From positions 1-64,000 of the forward strand of contig JAOBSW010000425.1 in assembly GCA_026214975.1 (NCBI GenBank): a DNA stretch of 64,000 nucleotides, in the 5' to 3' direction. The notes beneath the pieces were generated by a model. It was not told the origin of the DNA and searched no databases. It was given only the letters and a program-made list of their open reading frames with translations. Positions 1 through 10,745 of this stretch are shown piece after piece. Numbering within the stretch: position 1 is the first letter of the stretch; each line of letters opens with the position of its first letter. The DNA is from Gentiana macrophylla. Its lineage: Eukaryota > Streptophyta > Magnoliopsida > Gentianales > Gentianaceae. A program made the translations under genes and the position numbers.

Positions 1-1050
1 CTTTATTGGTTAAACGCTTGGATGAGTTTAGCAAAAAGAAGCCCTTCAAAGGAAATTCATCATCAAACAAGAGGTCAAGCTCAAACAGACATGAAGAAGA
101 AAGATGATGAATACAGATGCTTCAAGCATGAACAAGAAAGGTCACTTCAAGGCAGATTGTCTCAAGAAAATGACAAAGATGATGAAAAGAAGAAATACAG
201 AGCATTTGAAAAGAGAAAAAGCAAGAAATCACTCAAGGCGTAATCCAAGATTGAGAAGAATGATGAATCATCCGATAATGATTCGGATGATAGTGATGAA
301 GAAGACAACTAAGAAAAAGAGAAAGCATGCATATGCCTCATGACCAAAGAATTGGATGAAGATGAAAGTGATAGTTGCATACTGAAGAAACAAGCCTATG
401 TCTAATGGCTAAAGAATCGAGATGAACTGGAGGTATCATCTAGCTCTTACTCTTTCATCTAATACATCCACATCCGACACTTCGCACAATCCTCTACTCT
501 CCCATTAGATACTGTCAGACCTAGTCCAAAATCTCATGACTAAATTTGATGAAATTGAAACGAATCATGAAATTCGGGAAAAGGAATGCAAGGATCAAGA
601 AAAGAAAATAAGAGATTAAAGAAAGAAACTGATAAAGCAAAAGTTGAATTAACCAAGATGGAGACCTACTTAAATGATCAACAAAAATCGATGATCATAC
701 ATCCATCATTGATGATCGATTAAGAAAATCTCCTCACCAAAAAGGTAACCACCGCACCATCAAAAGCACGTACTTACAAACCCTCAAAAGGTTTGGATCC
801 AGATCCAGTCTTGGCTACAATAAAGGATGAAAGTAGGAATAATGAGTCAACACAATTCTAAATTCAGGACCATTAATGGATCAAAATTTAGAAAGTGGAT
901 GGACTATAGTTCCAACAGATCATCTTGTTCGGTTAAGTCAAAACCTGGTGTAAGTGAAACAAACAGACTAAATCCTCACTCCAGTCAATCAAGAACAACA
1001 GCCATCTGAAAGGTAAAGGTAGACTTTACCCTTCAGAGGATGATTGAATG
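1..1050 (+). pseudogene. Element A gag C-terminal remnant with degenerate zinc knuckle
   Basis: Remnant of the nucleocapsid end of gag, which packages element RNA. Near 85-170 two frames together show KKDDEYRCFKH and NKKGHFKADC, the two halves of a CX2CX4HX4C knuckle split by a frameshift. The second knuckle Cys is not intact. The nearly identical KKDDEY/RKDDEY context recurs in element B at about 62725-62800, so both belong to related lineages. Downstream sequence is Lys, Glu, Asp and Ser rich with many stops. Around 1010-1050 is a run resembling the GKGRLYPSEDD segment that lies between gag and protease, with a counterpart in B at about 63630. No frame stays open across the region. Confidence 0.7.
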
Positions 1051-1229
1051 TTGCACCTCCAAAATACAAGAGGAAACCATTCAACAAAATGCATCATGTG
1101 ATTAAGAAAAACCAATGCATTCCTAGACACTTGAAGCAAGAAAGGTTTCTACTACATATTGGAAAGTGAAGAAGGATGTAAATGCACCAAAAGGTGGAGA
1201 AAAGTATCAGTAATACCTTCAAAGAAGAA

Positions 1230-1965
1230 TATTAGAAGCTATTATGCCATGCCTTATACATATGAAGTTGATGACTTCAATTATCCAAAAGAAGACCTTT
1301 TGGATACACACTTGGTATGGAGGCATGATTGTTAACATGTATGGACCCAAACAGTGTTGGGTACCTAAACTTAATTAATCTGATTTTGTAGGATGTAAAG
1401 TACATAGATGTTGGATGTTCGAGACACATGACAGAAACAAGAAATGGCTCACTGAGTTCAAGGCTTTTGATGGACCCAAAGTCACATTTGGAGGCAAAGA
1501 AAACTCCTGTCAAGATTAAGGGGAAGGCATAATACTAAGAACAATTTGAAGATTCAAAATGTGGCATATGTCAAGGGACTAAATTTCAATCATGACCATC
1601 AGTCAATTTTGTGACAAAGGCTACAATGTGAACTTCAACAAAGAAGGATGCAAAGTGATTCACACCAAACCAACATGGTGGGTTCTTGCGAGTGAAGACA
1701 AGACAACATGTATGTTGTGGATGGAAAAATGCCAAAGGCGAAACATGTCCGCGGTCAAAACAAACAATCTACAAAAGTGGATTTGGCACAGAAGGTTGAA
1801 TCATCTGAATTTCAAGATCATCAACAAACTATCAAAGAACAAGTCAGTTGAAGGTTTGCCAGAGATCACATTCAAGAAAGAAAGTCTATGTGATGCATGT
1901 CAGAAAGGAAAACAGATCAAAAGTTCATTCAAGGCAAAGCCTTATCAATCTACAACAAGAGTTTA
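1230..1965 (+). pseudogene. Element A protease remnant and GAG-pre-integrase domain
   Basis: Aspartic protease and the zinc-binding N-terminal part of integrase. At about 1350-1370 the frame gives QCWVPKL, the usual lead-in to Sirevirus protease. Near 1400-1500 follows the active-site neighbourhood: a degenerate DVGCSRHMTG-like stretch, then KKWLTEFKAFDGPKVTFGG. A frameshift separates the two and the catalytic triad is not clean. The open frame from 1592 reads MTISQFCDKGYNVNF, then WHRRLNHLNFKIINKLSK and CDACQKGKQIKS. These are the HHCC ligands of the GAG-pre-integrase domain. The frame closes at 2008 as the integrase core starts in another frame. Confidence 0.8.
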
Positions 1966-2990
1966 CATCTGTTACACATGGACCTATTTGGACCAGTCAC
2001 ACCAGTAAGTGTGAGTGGTAAGAAATACACCTTTGTAGTGGTGGATGACTTCTCAAAGTACACCTGGACCATTTTCATGAACAAGAAGAAAGAGACACTC
2101 AAAAGCTGCGGACTTGCTTTGAAGACTCCAAAATGAGAAAGAACTAAAGATCATAAAGATCATATCGACAGAGAGCCTTGAATTTCTAAATGAAATCATC
2201 AGAACCTACTGTGAAAAAAATGGAGTACTACATCAACTATCTGCAGCAGGCACTCCACAACAAAATGGTGTAGCAGAAAGAAGAAACAGAACTCTCAAAG
2301 AAGCAGTTAGAACAATGATTGCTGAAGCATGCTTGCCAAAGAGATTTTAAAGGTCAAGCAAGCAAACACAGCATGTCATACACAAAACAGATCAATCATC
2401 AACAAATATCATGGAAAGACTCCATATGAAATATGGAATGGTAGAAAACCCAATATCTCATATTTTCATATGTTTGGATCAAAATGTGTTGTTTTAAACA
2501 GAACCAATTGTGATACTTTTGATGAGAAGGTCGATGAAGCAATCTTCATAGGATACTTTCGAGACACCAAAGAAACCATTCAGAGTACTCAATAAAAGAA
2601 CATTGGTGATTGAAGAAACAATACATGTGGTTTTGATGAACCAAATACAAATGGTGAAGATCTTCAAGACCAAAATGAGAAAGCAAAGCAGGAGAAATCT
2701 ATACAAATGCAACCATACCGACTACTATCCAGAATCATCACTTTGAAAATCAAATGGAGCCACATATCAATACAACAGAAGAAGTACCTGAAGTTGAAGT
2801 TCATACTCAGCATGAAGGTATGGAAGCACCAAGTGAAGAACAACTTCAACCGGATCTAAAGCGGCTAAGAGACCATCCACGAAGAACAAGTTATTGGAGA
2901 TATTCACACAGGAGTTAGAACCGTAAGGAAGACAATCAGTAGCACATGTTAACTTGCTTTCTATCACAAGTGGAACCCAAGACCATAGAT
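1966..2990 (+). pseudogene. Element A integrase core remnant
   Basis: DDE integrase that would insert element cDNA into host DNA. The frame opening at 1897 gives HMDLFGPVTPVSVSGKKYTFVVVDDFSKYTW, which holds the first two acidic residues of the core. Around 2215-2340 other frames give GVLHQLSAAGTPQQNGVAERRNRTLKEA, with the catalytic Glu of the QNGVAERRNRT motif. The piece at 2329-2595 holds the HTQNRSIINKYHGKTPYEIWNGRKPNISYFHMFGSKC region and the start of the C-terminal domain. At least four frame changes break it. From 2600 to 2990 only a low-complexity linker toward RT remains. Confidence 0.85.
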
Positions 2991-3890
2991 GATGCAATCC
3001 AAAATGCAGATTGGATCACAGCAATGCAAGAAGAACTAAATGAATTTGAAAGAAATGAAGTCTAGAAACTTGTTGACAGACCAGATATGGCCAACATCAT
3101 TGGTGCAAAATGGCTATTCAGGAACAAGATGGATGAGCAAGGAACTGTTGTTAGAAACAAAGCAAGGCTAGTTGCAAAAGGCTACTCTCAAGGTAGGAAT
3201 AGATTATGATGAAACATTTGCACCGTAGCAAGATTGGAAGCAATCAGGACTCTTTCTAGCTTTTCTTTGCATACAAAGACTTCAAAGTCTATCAAATGGA
3301 TGTCAAGAGTGCATTCCTAAATGGACTTTTGGAAGAAGAAGTTTATGTAGAACAACCTCCTGGATTTCAAATCAAAGGAAAAGAAGACAAAGTATACAAA
3401 CTCAAGAAGGCCCTCATGGCCTCAAACAGGCACCCAGAGCCTGGTATGAGACACAATCACAATTTTGATCAAAATGGATTCAACAAGGAACTATTGACAA
3501 GACTCTATTCAAACTAGAGGAAGGAGCAAGCACATTGTTGGTACAAATCTTTTTGATGATATAATCTTTGGATCGAGAGGATGAAAAGCTTTGTGAAAAT
3601 TTGCAAACACGATCAAGAGCAAATTTCGAGATGAGCATGATGGGAGAATTAAACTATTTCCTTGGCCTTCAAGTAAAACAAATGAAGGATGGCATTTTCA
3701 TTAGTCAAGCCAAATACACAAGAGATTTGATACACAAGTATGGGATGGATACAAGTGGCACAGCAGACAAACCAATGTGTGCCAGAGTCATACTTGGAAA
3801 AGATGAAACAGGAAAGGATGTTGATCAGAAAGTGTATAGAGGAATCATTGGATCCTTATTATACTTAACTGCAAGTAGACCGATATAGCA
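2991..3890 (+). pseudogene. Element A reverse transcriptase remnant
   Basis: Ty1/copia reverse transcriptase, which copies element RNA to DNA. Visible in order: IQNADWITAMQEELNEF (2995-3050), [30 protein letters not shown] (3100-3195), [26 protein letters not shown] (3290-3370), then a frameshifted [15 protein letters not shown] stretch near 3420-3450. The usual YVDD catalytic box is LFDD at 3549-3560, inside a broken frame, followed by IIFGS. The C-terminal part (3568-3888) stays open: MMGELNYFLGLQVKQMKDGIFISQAKYTRDLI and YRGIIGSLLYLTASRPI, which ends at a stop where wild-type copies continue into RNase H. It is clearly inactive as written. Confidence 0.9.
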
Positions 3891-4492
3891 TTTTGCGGTA
3901 GGAGTGTGTGCAAGATTTCAAGCTCAACCAAAAGAATCACATCTTCTAGCAGCCAAAAGGATAATCAAATACTTGAAAAACACTATAAATGTTGGAATTT
4001 GGTATCCAAAAGATGGAGGATTTAAATTGATATCTTATTCAGACACTGACTATGCTGGATGCAAAATAGATAGAAAAAGCACCTCTGGAACATGTCAAAT
4101 GCTAGGAACCAGACTAGTCTCTTGGTTCAGCAAAAAGCAAAACTTCATATCTACATCAACAGTGACGAGAATATATAGCGGTAGGTATTCTGTGTGTGCT
4201 CAAATACTTTGGATAAGACAACGATTAAGGGACTATGGAATGGAAGAAAACAATTACAATCATTTGTGATAACACAAGTGCAATATCTATTACTGAAAAT
4301 CCAGTATTGCATTTGAGGACAAAACACATTGATGTGAGACACCATTTTATCAGAGACCATGTTGAAAAGGGAGATGTCATCCTAAAATACATACCTACTG
4401 AAGATCAATTGGCTGACATCTTCACTAAACCACTCAGCTACGAAAGATGTATTATGTTGAGAACTGAGTTAGGAATGATTGAAATTGACTAA
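3891..4492 (+). pseudogene. Element A RNase H, end of pol
   Basis: RNase H, which degrades the RNA strand during reverse transcription. The frame at 3904-4269 has HLLAAKRIIKYLKNTINVGIWY and ISYSDTDYAGCKIDRKSTSGTCQMLG, with the first catalytic Asp in SDTDYAG. The STAEAEYIAA motif that supplies the Glu is scrambled (STSTVTRIYSGR) by indels near 4155-4185. A second frame (4235-4492) gives ICDNTSAISITENPVLHLRTKHID, then QLADIFTKPLSYERC, the normal copia RNase H end, with its natural stop at 4490-4492. This is the 3' end of the A polyprotein. A spacer and the extra ORF follow. Confidence 0.9.
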
Positions 4493-5114
4493 GTATCAAG
4501 GAGCGGCCAACTGGAGTAATCGGCTAAGTGACTTCATCAACTGGTACAACTTTTGCCGTTACAGGTGTAGCAGGAAAGGCACTGGCATCCAGTGAAGGTA
4601 ACTTAACCGATTGTTAGGAACAGTTAAATGGAGCAGCTCAATGAAGAACCCTTTTGATCGGCTAAGTGACAAGCCAAGGCACTTCACCGAAATAAAGACT
4701 TGGATAAATTAAAAGTGTGAACAAAATCAATTCTGATTACACGTGGAGAATAAGGCAATTATGGAGGATTATTATGTGAAAAATTACACACGTGGAAATC
4801 AATTTATGATCATGGAGGTAATTATGTTATTTTTCGAATTGAAAACTCCTCGATTCCCAGGCTCTATCATTACTTACCTCAAACCACTCCCCCATTACGC
4901 TCGAATATCGCAATTCACATACACAAAATCACGCCATGATGTCACAAAATCCTTCCATATTCAAACCACATTCACACTACCCAAATCACAGTATATAAAC
5001 TGGACTTAAAGATCTTTAGAAATCTTTACGCTCTCTTGCAAATTACAAACCCTACTCATGTTTCTCTCTATTGCAAACTCAAGTTCATTTTCAAACCCCC
5101 TCTCCACTTCAACA
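4493..5114 (+). other. Element A spacer between pol and the extra ORF
   Basis: No coding frame is recognisable. CGGCTAAGTGAC occurs twice, at 4521-4532 and 4659-4670, and a related AAAGCGGCTAAG occurs at about 2859 and in the 3' LTR at about 16299. The last 130 bases (4985-5114) look like a promoter with a 5' leader: a TATA box at 4992-4999, then a C/T-rich A-rich leader with no G-rich stretch up to the ATG at 5115. This may drive a separate transcript of the extra ORF. Confidence 0.5.
4992..4999 (+). promoter_or_regulatory. Candidate internal TATA box upstream of the extra ORF
   Basis: TATATAAA, 116 bp before the first ATG of the extra ORF (5115), followed by a pyrimidine-rich leader containing CTCTCTTGC and TTTCTCTC. 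The spacing suits a start site near 5025 with a leader of about 90 bases. That the box is used is inference; AT-rich plant DNA can produce this match by chance. Confidence 0.4.
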
Positions 5115-6136
5115 ATGGCATCATCTTCCTCAATCACCCAAGCTGGGTATGAAAAATCGATTGCCACCGGTTCATTCTTCCAAGCAGAACACTACCTGAA
5201 ACTGTGCGGAAATGACGAACATGCTAAAAGATTGGCAGTGGTGTGAAAATCTAAAGTTATCAACCTTTCTCAATCCTCCAATAACCGAGGTGTGCTATGA
5301 AAATCTTATATCCTTCCGGAAATCGCACAATACGTTATCTGGGCTCCTTGCTGAAGAAGGTGACGAGTGGGAAGCGGACAAGATCGTTGCATCTGTCAAC
5401 GGCAAAGAAGTGGTGATTACAAAAGGTAATTCAAAACATCTCAAACTCTCAAATAAAGGTCAAGCAAAAGTAACATTGGTATCACAAGACTTGGATGATT
5501 TCTAGACAATTATCGCCCAAACGGCAAACCGGGATCTACAAAAAGTCAATCGTGCGAGATCTGCATTGAAGAAACCATTCAATGAATTTAGTGCCCTAAT
5601 TGGCAAAACCATTGAAGGAAAGTTAGGCGCAAATAATGCCATGATGAGAAACTAGAATGCGGCTAATGGGAATCATTTACAACAATCTACAATTCAATTG
5701 GGCAAAATACTTCTTCCTACGCATCAAAGAGCAAAATCAAGGGAAGTAAAAGCGGAAAGAAGGGGATAAAAGAGGGAAGGACAAAGAAAGGCCAATTGCA
5801 GGTGAAAAAGTCATATGGGATTGATTACACTATCTAATGCAATGTCTTAAAGTCCCTACTTGTTCAACTCCACAACCTGCATGAATCCAAAGTCATGTTT
5901 ACCTATCTTAAACAACAAAAGAAGGCAGAGACGGAAAAGGAAGAAATCACACAAATCACTACCAGTCAAAGAAAGAAGCAAAGGTTGAGTGAAATCTGGA
6001 CAAGGCAGACTTTGGCAAATTAATTGATGAAGATAAAGAGGAAGAGGATTCTGAAACTGAGACGGAGCAACAGGAAGAAGAGAATGACAGTGATGACGAG
6101 CAACATCCTAATAGGGAAGATACTAGAGATGATTAG
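5115..6136 (+). pseudogene. Element A extra (env-like position) ORF, N-terminal part
   Basis: First third of a long ORF located where Sireviruses carry an envelope-like gene. The start is chosen at 5115, MASSSSITQAGYEKSIATGS, after the leader; an upstream in-frame ATG at 5058 is possible. It continues through frame changes: ENLKLSTFLNPPITEVCYENL, LLAEEGDEWEADKIVASVNG and KEVVITKGNSKHLKLSNKGQ to a stop near 5503, then NRARSALKKPFNEFSALIGK. It ends in a strongly acidic run (about 6030-6130, with EEDSETETEQQEEE) broken by G1. No signal peptide or membrane segment is visible in this part. The frame at the break continues beyond G1 in the piece starting at 13610. No family is recognised with confidence; env-like rests on position only. 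Confidence 0.6.
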
Positions 6137-7905
6137 TGATGACGGTCAAATTATACCTGTAAAAGTCATCAACATTGACCTTAAATCGAGATTAATAATG
6201 TATATTTCATATTGAATCACTCGTTTATATTTATTATTTAATGTTAAGTGATTATTAATATGATATTTGGTATTTAAATTTGTTTTGTTATTAAAGACCG
6301 ATTTATTGTGCGATAAATGCTGATTTTGAAGATCGTGATAAATCGGGAAGATAAATATCGCGTAATCGAGAAATCTCAAGATAATGAAGAGGAAAATCGG
6401 AGAATTAATCAAAGGATAAACCAGATCGATTCAAAAGAATGCAGTGGGAACAAGTCAGACAAAGAGACGCGTTTAACACGTGTAAAAAAGGGCTCGGTCG
6501 ACCGAGCCTATCCATTCGGTCGACCGAGAGAGTCGGCTCGGTCACTTGAAGTTTATCCGGCAGAAATCGCGTGTATACCTTCTAGATCTTTCCTAGGTCG
6601 GCAAAAACCTCTATATAAGCAGCAGCTACGAAATTTGTAAAAATACACCAAAACACACCAACATATCCCTTCATTCTTTCTTCAATCTTACAATTCATAA
6701 TATAACTTTGATACAATGTAGAATAATTTGAGGGTTTCCAGCAATTTAAGGGTTGCAAATATGTAAGCTCTTATTTTCTGTTTATTTTATTTTCCGTAAT
6801 TAATCCCCCCCCCCAATTATGATTTATCGTTTGAGTTGATTATTCATAGCTAGATGATATAGATCTAGGCTATGGCGTTAGGGAGGTGGCGATACATTGT
6901 CTATGAGGATCACATACCCCAGTCCTCTACTTAGTGTCTATGTATGAATCGGTATTGCTTAATTAACGTGTATCTATGTTAGTTTATATAATTTCTTGAC
7001 GAATTGCTATTTAATCCGTATTGTATGAGAAACGCTGAGAGATACGTTCAGGGATGTAATCTGGGGGAAAAAGACCATTCGGTCGACCGAGCCCTGTTTT
7101 CATCCGTTAAATAGCCACGTCTTTATGGTTAGGTTAACTTAATAGAATTTATTATCTCAGTAGGTATGGCTATGGCTATGTTACTTGCTTAGTTTAATTA
7201 AAATGTGTAAAAAGGAAATACCAATATAGAACTCTTAGGTAGGCTTATGAATTGATCTTCACGGACATTCAACGTTATCTAGGTAGGTTCATATTCGGGA
7301 ATTGCATGCACCTGCTTATACGTACGTCGTAGATTAGCATGAGACTATAACTTGGTAATTGCTAGTTGGACGAGAGCTTGAGTAATCGTTTAGGAAGTAC
7401 GCCTAACCATAGGAATGTTGCCTGGGCGAGGTGTACGGTTAATATCGGCATCCTTAAAGTCGTAGCGTGTGAGTTATATGAGATGGAGGCACTTAAAAGG
7501 CGAAGTCACGTAACAATATCACAGTGATCTAGTGACCTACCGGTGCTACGTCAAGTTTTAGAGGATGACTCCCGTAGCCAATCTAAGATAGATACAAACG
7601 GATTGACAGTTAATAAGTTCAGTTTATTATATAAATTATCTAGGTCCAAACGATAAAGACTATAATTGGGGAGGTTAATTACGTTGTGTCAAGTCGTGTC
7701 TTTACCTTTCTTGTCTTATGTTGGTCGTAGACCGCCTCTATGTCCTTGACATGTTTAATTAATTGTTTGTATATAAGATGATCCACAATTGGTTCCCCGT
7801 GGGATCGACCTTGATTCACTATAGCTATACTACGGTGGGCCTAGTCCTCTTGCTTGTATTGGTTTATTGTGGTCAAGTATTTTATTACCTGATTGACCCC
7901 GATCA
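6137..7905 (+). repeat. G1 5' LTR
   Basis: TGATGACGG...GATCA. It holds a TATA box (TATATAA, 6612-6618) with the probable RNA start about 30 bp later. An 18-bp perfect palindrome GGCTCGGTCGACCGAGCC lies at 6491-6508, and a second TCGGTCGACCGA box follows at about 6516-6527. A C-tract of about 11 bases is at 6806 (8 in the 3' LTR). Compared with the 3' LTR it lacks one copy of a 22-bp repeat near 7077. It is otherwise closely similar, with scattered single-base indels. Confidence 0.88.
6612..6618 (+). promoter_or_regulatory. TATA box of G1 5' LTR
   Basis: TATATAA in CCTCTATATAAGCAGCAGC. The same context occurs in the 3' LTR at 12301-12307. It probably marks the U3/R boundary region of the LTR promoter. 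Confidence 0.6.
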
Positions 7906-7911
7906 AGTTTT

Positions 7912-7929
7912 TGGCGCCGTTGCCGGGGA
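7912..7929 (+). other. G1 primer binding site (tRNA-Asp type)
   Basis: TGGCGCCGTTGCCGGGGA starts 6 bp after the 5' LTR end. It is complementary to the 3' end of plant tRNA-Asp (CCCCGGCAACGGCGCCA), the primer commonly used by Athila-like elements. The same site occurs on the minus strand in G2 at 32202-32219. Confidence 0.85.
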
Positions 7930-8750
7930 ACCAATGGTCAATTTTATATATAAATAATTTTGTTAATCATGTCAAGTTTTCTGTTTTAGGGTCTGTTTTT
8001 GAGTCCCTCTGGTTGTCTGCTCTGTGTAAAAATTCCAGAATCTGGAACAACTGGTTTCGCTCCCAGTGAGATCGCCTCGCCATTTGCCGCGTGAGCCTGG
8101 TTCTATTTTCTGGGACTTCGCGTGTCTGTTTATCCCCGTATGTTTAATCAATAGTTCTGATAGCGGCATGGGAAACCATATTAAAATCAGTCTACGGTCT
8201 GTTTTGTTTTTCTTCTGTTTGCAGAAACCAGGGAAGCAATAATCCAAGTCAATAATTTTTCGTGGGTGCTGGGGAAAGAACCCAGCAACATGTGGAGCAA
8301 CGAATATTCGATGGGAAAAGCGATGGAAGCAATACCTTTAAAGCACAAAGATGGCTCCGAAAAAAAATTTAAGGCTTAAATTCTTCATGGTACAATGTTG
8401 AAGGCAAGGTACTACCCTTTTTTTGCTTATGTTTTACTACTTTTTGTTTTTGAGCATAAGTTAGCCTATACATGAACCTTAGTATTAATCTTAGCCCGGA
8501 GTTGGTTTGTAAGAATAATTTTATTAGTGTCGATGGTTTTGCCCCATATCTGCATCTCATCTAGAGGTGTAAGAAAACATGTAGTCGTTGAAAGGAAGCG
8601 GTGAATAAAGAGTTCCTCGTAGTTCGTTAAAACCTCTTTGTCCTATGCATGAGATTGCTTCTACCGGCCAGGGAGCAAAAATTGTGTAGTTTAAGCATTC
8701 ACAATCTAAAGAAGGCGTTGAGTTTTGAGAGAACACCATCTTACGCTTTC
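7930..8750 (+). other. G1 leader, no gene recognised
   Basis: Non-coding sequence after the PBS. Short open stretches (for example on the minus strand at 7972-8247 and 8369-8560) have no recognisable domains and look like chance frames. I see no gag start here. Confidence 0.5.
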
Positions 8751-9128
8751 GTTGAGTTTTATGGTGATGGCTTCTCGGTGAACCCACCTTAAAATGTAAA
8801 AGCGAGATTACGCTTTGGGTGACAAATTAGAAATCGGAGAATCGTAGTACATGGGTTCGGAAATGGTCTAACCATGGTGGGCGAGTTCAACCGAGCCGGC
8901 TCAATCTACTCCTCCACGTGTGATGTAGGTTACAAATAGATTCGACAAGACTTAGCATAGCCGATAAGCCTTCGGGCTAAACGGGGCTTAGCTTGAAGAA
9001 TTGGCCTGAATCTATCACATATGTTCCAACGAATAAGGCGGCGTGAGGCTTGCCTACATAACCCGACCTTATTCGGAGTACTTTGATTCATTGTTTCTTA
9101 TTGTCAAGACCAAAACCGTAATTAGTAA
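8751..9128 (+). repeat. Module shared with copia leaders (copy in G1)
   Basis: About 378 bp beginning GTTGAGTTTT and ending AACCGTAATTAGTAA. It matches the copia leader segments at 19936-20313 (C1) and 36899-37271 (C2) almost base for base, including GAGATTACGCTTTGGGTGAC, AAATCGGAGAATC, TCCACGTGTGATGTA and AGCCGATAAGCCTTCGGG. Similarity stops abruptly on both sides. The element is Ty3-type while the other two carriers are Ty1-type. No ORF, TSD or terminal repeat is evident. Confidence 0.85.
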
Positions 9129-10745
9129 CCTTAATTTTAACCGAGTTTCTTAGAATTCACTAATTCCTAAAACGAGAGCCGAGGTAAGAGCTTTGGATAA
9201 ATGGTATGGATAAATGTCGTTTCCTAGGTCTCACAACCAAGGAAGGGTATTAATCCATAAGCCGATGGGCCCACCTCTTATAGTGCTCAGAGGGGTCAAT
9301 ATCTCGTGATCCAAGAATAATGACTGACAAGGATAATCTTTGGAAAGTCAAGCTGAGGACTTTAAACTCAGAACTACTTCTTTAAAACCCTTAGGATTTC
9401 TTTTTAGGATTTTAGGTTTTGTTTTCTTTGAGTCAAATAAGAGTAACGTGACATATGTTGAGGTTTTTTATTTTGCCGTGTTCTGATGGCCATTGGGCTA
9501 AGGATGTGCAAAACTTTTTTTACTCAATATAGGCCACGTGAAATAGAGTTCCGTAGGAGAGTCGAGAAAGTGCTAAAAAAAAGGAAATTTAGCAATCAAT
9601 CTTAAGATGGAAGCATTAAGAGAGCTTGAGGATTACTGAAAATGTAACAGAGAATGATTGGTGTGAACAAGAACAATCATGGTCAAATTCTAAAACCTTT
9701 TAGAAAGGTGATCCAAGTGAAAATCCAAAGTGATGTGCAATTCATTCTGCAATTATCCTTATCTTTCCCTTTACACTTTTTCACCTTCAAACTTTTCGAT
9801 CCTCTCACCAATCTGCCCCAACAGTTCACATTTCTAACCATTCTTTCATCGCCTCTCTTTCTTTCCATCCGTTTCACTCTCCCACCCAATCCCATTCCTT
9901 AAAACAATTCTCAATCCCAATAACACAATTTCTTACCCACCCTTTATCTTTTCTTCCCATCCTTATGTGTATCTTTTTCTAAACCCAGCATAGTATCAAC
10001 CTCCATTTTGTTTACTCAATACCTATGTGTGAGGGAATTTGAAATATTGCTAAGCTTTAATGATTATCTTTTATCATTTTGATTTTCATGATCCTTGTTG
10101 GGGTAAGTGTAGCTCTGACCCTAGCTAGATTATAAAGGTTTTTGGTTCGATCAAAGTACAACTTATCTTTCTACCGGAAGTTTTAAATTTCACATTTTTT
10201 CCGTCTATTCCGGCATTTCTAGATGATAAGTTTTGTTCTGAACTATCACACCGATCCGACTTTGTTGATGACGGTTATGACTTTTACGTGATAAATTGGG
10301 TTATTAGTAATTTGAAGAGTAGCTACATCTCCTCAGTTGTTGATATCCAATGCCGGTAGAAGTTTTGCGTTAAGTATTTGATTTTATCTTTAGCCAATAG
10401 GTCGCATTCAATCTGTTATACATTACCAAGTTTCTCTTTTCCTGGATTGAATACCTTTTCGATCGAGTAACCCTCGTGTTTTCCCACGTCGGGTAATGCT
10501 TTTTGATCTTTGTCTTCTCCACCCGGTTTTAAGAATATTTAGGCGGTGGAGGTTGTAGATGAAGACTACCATCTTTAGTTGCTTGTTTATTTTTCTTTCT
10601 ATTTAGTATTTTTCTTGTCTTTGGTTGTATAAAATAAAGTGGCTTAAAATGTTTTTCGGTATTCATACCTAATTACTGCCACATTATTCTATAACTTCCA
10701 TAGACATGGTGTTATTAACGGTTTCATGGAGTTTGTCTGCTTATA
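9129..10745 (+). other. G1 internal region, no gene recognised
   Basis: AT-rich sequence with no domain in six frames. Two overlapping opposite-strand open stretches at 9654-9902 and 9683-9895 lie in a C/T-rich patch and show no family features. I see nothing further that I can support. Confidence 0.45.

Noticed and set aside
7912..7929. A tRNA gene (sequence similar to tRNA-Asp)
   Set aside because: Only the complement of the tRNA 3' end is present, at the expected distance from an LTR, so it is a primer binding site.
9654..9902. Overlapping opposite-strand frames in G1
   Set aside because: Compositional effect of a C/T-rich patch. There is no domain on either strand, and I could not identify a counterpart in G2.
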